Of a stretch of 64,000 nt of DNA, positions 57,800-64,000 are shown piece after piece (position 1 is the first letter of the stretch; the number at the start of each line of letters is the position of its first letter). Both the position numbers and the translations under genes were made by a program. Source of the stretch: Carya illinoinensis (Eukaryota > Streptophyta > Magnoliopsida > Fagales > Juglandaceae). The notes under the pieces were generated by a model, which was not told where the DNA came from, did not search any database, and saw only the letters and a program-made list of their open reading frames with translations. The stretch lies in contig NC_056767.1 in NCBI RefSeq assembly GCF_018687715.1, positions 2,046,001 to 2,110,000 on the forward strand. Direction: 5' to 3'.

Positions 57800-58645
57800 C
57801 TGGCCTAATAAAATCAGATAGACCAAAATCAATAACCTTCATTGGAGAATCCTCATCTCTGGTGACGAAAAGAAAATTCTGCTAGTAGTAATAGTAAGCA
57901 CATACAAAGTTTTTTTTTATTTTTATAGGTAGTAAGCACATACAGAGTTATCACTGGAATTTGGAATAAAAAATAAAAACACAAGAAGACATGCACTTGC
58001 AAGGGTACAACCAATACATTTCAATTGAAAGAAAGCAATATATTTGTTCTAATTGATTGCCAATACCACACCTCTGGCTTTAGATCACGATGCACAACAC
58101 CTTGAAGATGATAAAAGGCAATTACATTCAAGATTTGCATGATAATTTTTTTAGCATCTTCATATATCTTCCACCTCTACGTTAAAGGATAACAAGGCTT
58201 CATGAGGAATACCATAAACAAAATCATAGAAAACTAAAGCAGACTTATTCGCCATGATTAGGACAAAAACCTTTTTGTACAAAAGAAAATGAAGTTGTCC
58301 ACTTTTACCTTGACAGAATTCTGTCCAGTAGTTCTCCACCCTCACACAATCTGGCAGGGAAAAGAAAATCTAAATGCTTAGAACAAACTTCTAAGATTGA
58401 CAATACAAATAATATGCCTAGACTAAACCATCTAGATATTCTTCAAATCAACCAAAAAGGGAATTGTTGTCTCCAAGAAACAAGTTTTCTTATTTTAAGA
58501 ACTTCAATGAGGGTATACATACTCCATAACTACGTAGACGTTGTTTGTGTCCTCAAAAAGATTGTTATGCCCAGATAATGCTTTTAATATTTACACTTTC
58601 CTGTGAACATCTTCAATCGCTATTGCTGTCGTCATTTGGCCCATA
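57800..58645 (-). pseudogene. CDPK-related kinase, four captured exons with introns
   Basis: Successive exons on the minus strand are as follows. 58519-58645 holds MTTAIAIEDVHRKV, a stop, ILKALSGHNNL, then NVYVVME, with the block between NL and NVY shortened. 58319-58350 holds LCEGGELLDRILS. 58072-58176 holds GGR, a 4-base loss, then [20 protein letters not shown] and the catalytic loop [10 protein letters not shown]. 57800-57878 holds [26 protein letters not shown], with the DFG metal site. Splice sites flank most exons, so genomic DNA was captured rather than cDNA. The glycine-loop end and everything after DFG are absent. The match is to CDPK-related kinases (CRK), with [10 protein letters not shown] typical of that group. 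It is non-functional. Confidence 0.88.
57893..57949 (-). mobile_element. Minimal 3'-end LINE insertion inside the CRK intron
   Basis: AGTAAGCACATACAAAGTT (57893-57911) recurs with one change at 57931-57949. Between them is only a T-rich run ending ATAGGT, which on the minus strand is ACCTAT followed by poly(A). It is the same structure as at 26047-26104. Confidence 0.65.
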
Positions 58646-59912
58646 ACAGTCTGTTAGTTACCAAAGCCCAACGAAACCTGGAGGCTTATAAATCAATTAA
58701 TTTCATGAAGCAGTAAATTGTGATATGATTTTGTCTCAACTACAAAAGCACAATTATAAGAATAACCCGAAAGTTAAAGAGAAAAGTCAATTGTGAGTTG
58801 ATTTTACACTTGACTCAAAAGTAAGAAAAAACATCCACAACCACCACAAGGCCCCAGCACATGAAGTTGATATCAATAAGTTCCTTCTAGCTAAAAATAT
58901 TTCTCTTAATTGTACTGCTCCATTACAATTAAGAACCTAGAGTCTTAACTAAACTTAGCAACTGAAAAGTGAGTCAATGAAGAAACTCAAATCAGTCTCT
59001 TTTTCACAAAATCTTCCACAAAAGATTCAGAGACTAACATCAGCAGGCAAGGACGAGTAAATGCTATGGAGTTCTATATAATTTTAATCTCACAGTCATC
59101 GCAAAGGGTATATAGTTACTACCATTAAAATCAGGATCCTTAATTTAAACTGAGCTCTTAAAATTCCCTGCTTCCGAGACTAAAAACGTCCAACTGGAAT
59201 TATACTAGTCTTGCCATCAGTCTAAAGGAGTCATGATTATCTTCCAAGTTTGTTGAGGATGCGCCTTTAGGAAGTGCAACCATGTGTGTACCGCTTTCTT
59301 ATTTTGACCTAGTCAAATGTCCGATATGTTTGTTACTGACCATAGAGAAGGGAATGAAGCTTCCGTCAATCAACTCATTCATAAAATACTTGTTCAAAGA
59401 TAGAGGATTTCTGACAATTCAATCATCCTCAGCTCATCCCCTCCACTACCTAAATGTTTACCACGAAAACCTCTTTTTGAAATTTTTGAGTACAGTATGT
59501 ATATTCGTAGATAAAGAAAAGGCAACAAAGATCCATGGTTTCAGTCTTCCTTTACTTCATTTTCAACAATACTAAAGTAATTAATTAAATCCCTCATTTT
59601 AAAAGTATTTCTCTGCTACAAACCACTGAAACGCATATTTTTGATTGTAATTGGGGGAAAAGTGTGCGATACTAACATCTGCGAAGAGCATAAACCGAAT
59701 AGAGTTCAGCTTAATTATTCAGAATCCACAACCACGGGCTCATAAACACTAACGGAAAATAATCAGCAATGCAAAATTAAAATAAGACCATGGAGTTTGC
59801 ACCGAGGAAAACGTTTAAAGATGAAAAGAAATAGTATATGGAAACGAAACTAATGGGAAAAAAGATAGAAAGGAAAAACAGAGGTACGAGAGTTGATGAT
59901 AAAGAAACTCAT
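58646..59912. other. Helitron interior between the two captured genes
   Basis: No exon recognised. It probably holds intron sequence of the captured monodehydroascorbate reductase gene and flank of the kinase gene. The plus-strand frame at 59282-59575 has no known domain. Confidence 0.4.
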
Positions 59913-59963
59913 GGCTGCGACTCCGCCACCGAGGATCACGTACTTGAAGCTCTTCTCCGCCAT
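59913..59963 (-). pseudogene. Monodehydroascorbate reductase first exon fragment
   Basis: From the ATG at 59963 the minus strand reads MAEKSFKYVILGGGVAA, the N-terminal FAD-binding GGG segment of cytosolic/peroxisomal monodehydroascorbate reductase, with a leader upstream. The exon should end GCC|GTGAGT; here it reads GCC|ATGAGT, so the donor is lost by one base change and translation runs on into intron sequence. No further exon of the gene was found in the window. The intact enzyme uses NAD(P)H to recycle ascorbate; this piece has no function of its own. Confidence 0.85.
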
Positions 59964-61306
59964 CGATGAAAATTGAGAAAGATTTTGCCCTGGGTCGTGC
60001 GTTGTGCTAGATAAATTGGTTTTGGAGAGAGAAACGAATGAGAAGACATAAAATAAAGAAGACGTAAAGGTACGGAAGAAATTAAAGAGAAGATAATAAA
60101 TGAAGTTAGACGGATTTCGTAAATGGAGTTCAACTTTAACGGTAAAATAACAAATTTCTGTTAAAACAACAAATTTATGTTAGATAGCTTCTTTTTATAT
60201 ATAAAGATATATGCAGGCATATATGTATATAGGACTTTAATAAGGTACCTTGAAGCGATCAGGGGGAATATATACCAATGATTTAGAAGGGGTTACTTGA
60301 ATTTGAAAGCGCGAAAATGCACTTGTATTTTAAATGATTGAGCTTGCTCTTCACTCTGAGTTTTGTTATTTACAATCATATAAATTAATAAACGTGTCAT
60401 CTTTAACTAATTGACCTATAAAACTATTTAAAACCTGCATATTATATGCTACCTCAATCAGTGTACGTAATTAAAGATGATCAAATTAAACAGTCACACG
60501 ATTTATTTCAAATAAGTTTGTAAGCGATTAAAGCTTCAATATATAACACTTAAAAGATATCTTAATACGTGAAAAATGTTAGATTATAAAATAATTGCAC
60601 GAAACTTGTACAAATAATTTCTTTCATGGATGTATTCATTCAATCGTATCTTTATTAATTATCAATATATGATATATAGGTAGTAACTTGTGCATAGCAC
60701 TTGGCAGGCTGCCATGGGTTGAGTGGCTCTACACGATAGGGATACTGACAGTGCTTTTTTTTCATGTATTTTTAAATATCTTTTTTAAAAAATTTACAAT
60801 ATTATTAAAAAACACTTTTTTAATCATTAAATAAAATAAATAAAAAAAGACTACCGTCGAGATCCTTCATCTGGAAGAGCAGCATTTTTCTTGTGGGTTT
60901 GCCATGCATATGTGGTTGGACTGTTTCATCTGGGAGGACGCGATTTATGGGCATGTAACTAATAATTTTGAATCTTCCAACGAGCATAAAACATTATTGT
61001 CAAAATATCATGGTCCATCAAAGTCAATACCATACTACTTGGTTTCCAACATTAATGAAGACTATCATCAACTCCCCTTTTTTTTTTTTTTTTGGGTCTT
61101 TTTTTGTTTTTTTCCATTCTTTTCCAACATATATAATTAAATAAGAAATCGTCCTTATTAATTGATACTGTACTCACAAATGAGTTATAAAACCAATAAC
61201 CTAAATGATAATTTGTTTTAATACCCATTTTATTTCCATAAGCTGATCATCTTAATTTATACGCATAGTAATTTATATATTATAATTTTTTTAGAAATTA
61301 AACTTC

Positions 61307-61343
<37 letters not shown>

Positions 61344-61392
61344 CTGATATCCTTAGGCCTAGCTAGCTAGGTCGATATTGGATTATAATTAA

Positions 61393-61563
61393 GAGTTTTG
61401 CTATATACAAGTACAGTCGCGTATTAATCTGTGTATCAATATTGATTTATTCATATTTAAAATTTAAATTAATACTATTTTCAATAAAATTTATTTTTTG
61501 ACCAATCACATTATATTGGTGTACAGATTAGTGCATAATTGTACTTGTAACTATATTTTTCCT
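61393..61563 (+). mobile_element. hAT-like MITE, copy 4, 171 bp, absent from copy A
   Basis: GAGTTTTGCTATATACAAGT at the left and CTTGTAACTATATTTTTCC at the right are inverted relative to each other. ATAATTAA flanks both sides (61385-61392 and 61564-61571). Copy A of the duplication has a single ATAATTAA here (about 50743-50750), so the insertion postdates the duplication. Confidence 0.9.
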
Positions 61564-61783
61564 ATAATTAATTTAGCTAATAATTATAATGTTATTTAAT
61601 AATAATTAAAAACGTTAATTTGTAACTTAATTAGCACATTAGTTATTATGATGCCTGTACAGACAGATGGATTGACTAAGTAAAAGAAACATGCATGGGA
61701 TTAATGTCGAGTCTGGGATTAGTAAAGGCGTACAATGGTTGTCGGGGGGGACCAAGTGAGAAAATTCAAAGGGGAAGACCAAT

Positions 61784-61785
<2 letters not shown>

Positions 61786-61862
<77 letters not shown>
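61786..61862. repeat. Compound (CT)n(TA)n microsatellite, copy B
   Basis: About 55 bases of CT followed by about 22 of TA, the longer counterpart of 50970-51020. Confidence 0.9.
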
Positions 61863-61871
<9 letters not shown>

Positions 61872-62779
61872 GTATATTATGTTGGTCCCCTACGTCGGAT
61901 ATATGGCATGACCGAGCAATGACAAATTAGATCAGAAGAACGTGGCAAAACATGAAGGCTTAAGGCAGTACCCTTTATGCAGAAGGATATTATAATGGAT
62001 TTAAATAAAGAGCATTGGTGGTGCAGTAACAATTATATATAATTATTTTACTATATTAAAATAAAATAATATTTTTTGAAAATCCTAGAAACATCATATA
62101 CAATTTATAAACGAATTAATGTTTTAAAACAACTAAATCAGGATTTTAATTGATGAAATTTCTTGCATTTCTACTATCGGAATTATCATAATATTATTTC
62201 AAATGGGATTTTTATCAATAACAAACACGATTTCTTTGGGTAAGCTAATTTTGGGCTGCCAAGTGATCCACTTAGATCAGTCTGAGAAGGCCCAGCCCCT
62301 GAATATGCTAGAGATCAATAGTAAGTGTTTACTTGATTGTTATCTTAAGTGTTTTAAAATGAGTTTGTGATTTTTTTATTTTATTTTAAATGTTTAAGAG
62401 TACAAAAAAAATGTATGAAAAAAATGATGAAAAAAAAGTCATTTAACCTTATTGGTGACCTTCTTAAAAAAAATAATGCTACAAGGCCATCAGAACTTTA
62501 TCCCTCAAGCCTCAAATGACTCTCTTAACATACTTAGTTTATTAAAAATATATATATATAAACACAAAAGAATAGAGAGAATTTAGGTTTCAGTTTTTCT
62601 CTTTTGTATTTTTTAACGTTGTTTTGTTTTGTATATGTTTCTTTTTATTTATTTATTTTTAAAATAAATCACGTGACACCATCATGTGGTATCATTTAAA
62701 CAGTAAAACTTGGATAACTTAGTAGCAGTACTCGTCTTAAAATTGGAAGGGAGGCACATGCGAAATGATCATTACTGCA

Positions 62780-62880
62780 CTTTTTTTTTTATACATTTGG
62801 GAAATGAGAGTTTCAAACTTCAGACCTCCATTTTAGAAGCTGGTGGTTATGACAATCATACAACAGGCCTTTGGCATTAT
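62780..62880 (-). mobile_element. tRNA-derived SINE remnant, copy B
   Basis: Duplicate of the remnant at 52000-52100, with further substitutions in both box-like motifs. Confidence 0.4.
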
Positions 62881-63459
62881 CAATACTGTTCTAAATTGTA
62901 GTTATCTACATTTTTCTTAATATTCATTCTATCATTTCCCTTATTTTCTTCAATCTCATTGCTTTGAATGCCATGAAAATATTGTTTTATCATTTTTTCT
63001 CGAGCATAAGATTTAGGCTAGGCAACCAATTCACATTCAATCTTCTTCAATCATGAATTATAATCAGGCTCAATTTGTTCATATTTTCTAAAAAGATATC
63101 AAGAAAATAATGGCTGCAGGCAGATCTTTATTAATTTACTTGTAGAGATCACACACCAATGCCATTAAAGAGTAAACTTTATTCATATATAGGCACCAAA
63201 ACAGAAGAAACACCGAGTACTAGAAAAGCTAGTCATGATCCTCGATGGTTGGTGCATGACCAGTACTCATGTTTTATCACAAAACGAAACATCCAGACAC
63301 GTACATGCATGATGTCTGTTCTAGAAGAGAAATGTTTTAGTCATAAAAAAAAATCATACAAAAATAAACTTATAAATTAACATGGTTTGATAAGGTACGT
63401 TAAATTATAAAACTACTTTTATTATAAAATATGGTGGGGGTCATATTTTATGTTTGATG

Positions 63460-63535
63460 AGTAAAATTATTACGAGTATCTTCGCCTTTGAAACAAAGGA
63501 AAACGTCGCATGGGATGGGTTTAGAAGAAGAGAAT
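63460..63535 (-). pseudogene. TIR-domain fragment of a TNL resistance gene
   Basis: The minus strand encodes SSSKPIPCDVFLCFKGEDTR, NNFTH, then a stop. This is the first beta strand and alphaA/BB-loop entry of a TIR domain, closely like the start of the TNL gene at 31.6 kb (YDVFLSFRGEDTRNNFTDHL). Only about 25 residues remain. It begins right where duplication copy B ends. Confidence 0.8.
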
Positions 63536-64000
63536 TAATATGTTAGGAGCCAATTGCTAATACAATCCATTGGACACTGAAAAGTTCAGACTCCAAAAAA
63601 ACAGCCAAACCATAGTCAAGCGCATTCGAACTTGAAACCTTCTAAGTTGTTTTTTGTGGGAATATGACATGATTGACTGGCATCCAACACCATATACACC
63701 AAAAATCTCAAACTCCACAAGTCAAGTATTTGTGCTTTTTCTCTTGTTCTTTGTTCTCAGGATGTAGTAGCAATGCTAGATATTAAGTATGTAAATATTC
63801 GTGCATGCCTTTTGTAAAATATAGATTTTTTCAAGTGGAACTTGAATTTATCTAACCTTTTTTTAAAAGAAAATATGTACTACTTACATATTTTAAAATT
63901 GTACAAATCATTTCTATTACATATCAATATAATTGGAAGGGAAAAAGGTAGTGTGCCTTCTAACTTGTACATTTTTTTTTGTACCGCTGGGCATTTTTTT
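63536..64000. other. Right edge of the window; nothing recognised
   Basis: Possibly upstream sequence of the TIR fragment. AATGCTAGATATTAAGTATG near 63772 resembles a MITE start, but no opposite end was found. Confidence 0.35.

Larger units (their letters stand above)
55307..60207 (-). mobile_element. Non-autonomous Helitron carrying host gene fragments
   Basis: Compared with copy A, this is a clean 4901-bp insertion into a TA run between A (55306) and T (60208), without target duplication. In element orientation (minus strand) it starts TCTTTATATATAAAAAG and ends in CTAG. A hairpin lies just before that end (plus-strand 55317-55338): GCAATGTGT and GCATGTTTGC pair across an AAT loop if G-T pairs and one bulge are allowed, as expected from C-to-T decay of a GC-rich Helitron hairpin. 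No Rep/helicase is encoded, so it depended on another element. It contains four CDPK-related kinase exons with introns and the first exon of monodehydroascorbate reductase, both in the element's orientation. Confidence 0.75.
54705..63425. repeat. Tandem segmental duplication, copy B (interrupted)
   Basis: Direct copy of 48870-52700, split by insertions: a CACTA-like MITE (55114-55230), a Helitron (55307-60207) and a hAT-like MITE (61393-61563). With these removed its length is close to copy A. The match ends near 63425; beyond it lies a TIR-domain fragment not present next to copy A. Confidence 0.88.

Overview
The window looks like a repeat-rich nuclear segment from a woody eudicot. The genes have introns, the spacers are AT-rich, there are many (CT)n, (TA)n and poly(T) tracts, and the plant families present are TIR-NBS-LRR, VQ/MKS1, AHL, MED6, CDPK-related kinase and monodehydroascorbate reductase. 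A Fagales tree (walnut or oak type) is my guess from the general style of the repeats; nothing in the sequence proves it. Only a handful of loci look like working host genes: a TIR-NBS-LRR resistance gene (27.8-31.7 kb, minus), an MKS1-like VQ protein (47.7-48.4 kb, minus), a two-exon gene for a small secreted Gly/Tyr-rich peptide (52.8-53.6 kb, minus) and, less surely, a zinc-finger/coiled-coil gene (42.7-45.0 kb, plus).

Layout. 0-7.5 kb: nested Ty1/copia debris. A minus-strand LTR (1-916) is inserted into a broken plus-strand copia reverse transcriptase. Next to it is a complete but dead minus-strand copia element (3120-7486) with two LTRs, a tRNA-iMet primer site and a 5-bp target duplication. 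7.5-12.9 kb: microsatellites and MITEs, no convincing gene. 13.0-18.7 kb: a hAT transposon with 17-bp terminal inverted repeats, CTCGA-rich subterminal repeats and a frameshifted BED-finger transposase. 18.7-21.9 kb: several MITEs around a fragment of a second, MYM-type hAT transposase. 22.0-26.7 kb: minus-strand fragments of three unrelated host genes (CDPK, AHL, MED6) in one orientation. 26.9-31.7 kb: the TNL gene and its decayed C-terminal exons. 32.8-38.3 kb: an L1-type LINE with both ORFs open, flanked by a perfect 13-bp duplication.

48.9-63.4 kb is a direct tandem duplication of a unit of about 3.8 kb. Copy A (48.87-52.70 kb) is nearly clean. Copy B (54.70-63.43 kb) has since received a 171-bp hAT-like MITE, a 117-bp CACTA-like MITE and a 4.9-kb insertion at 55307-60207. 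That insertion has Helitron ends: TC at the 5' end, CTAG preceded by a decayed hairpin at the 3' end, insertion between A and T, and no target duplication. It carries four intron-separated exons of a CDPK-related kinase and the first exon of monodehydroascorbate reductase, both in the element's own orientation. Copy A supplies the empty site, so the boundaries can be read to the base. The Helitron and the three-gene block at 22-26.7 kb are the most interesting content: two independent gene-fragment collections within 40 kb.
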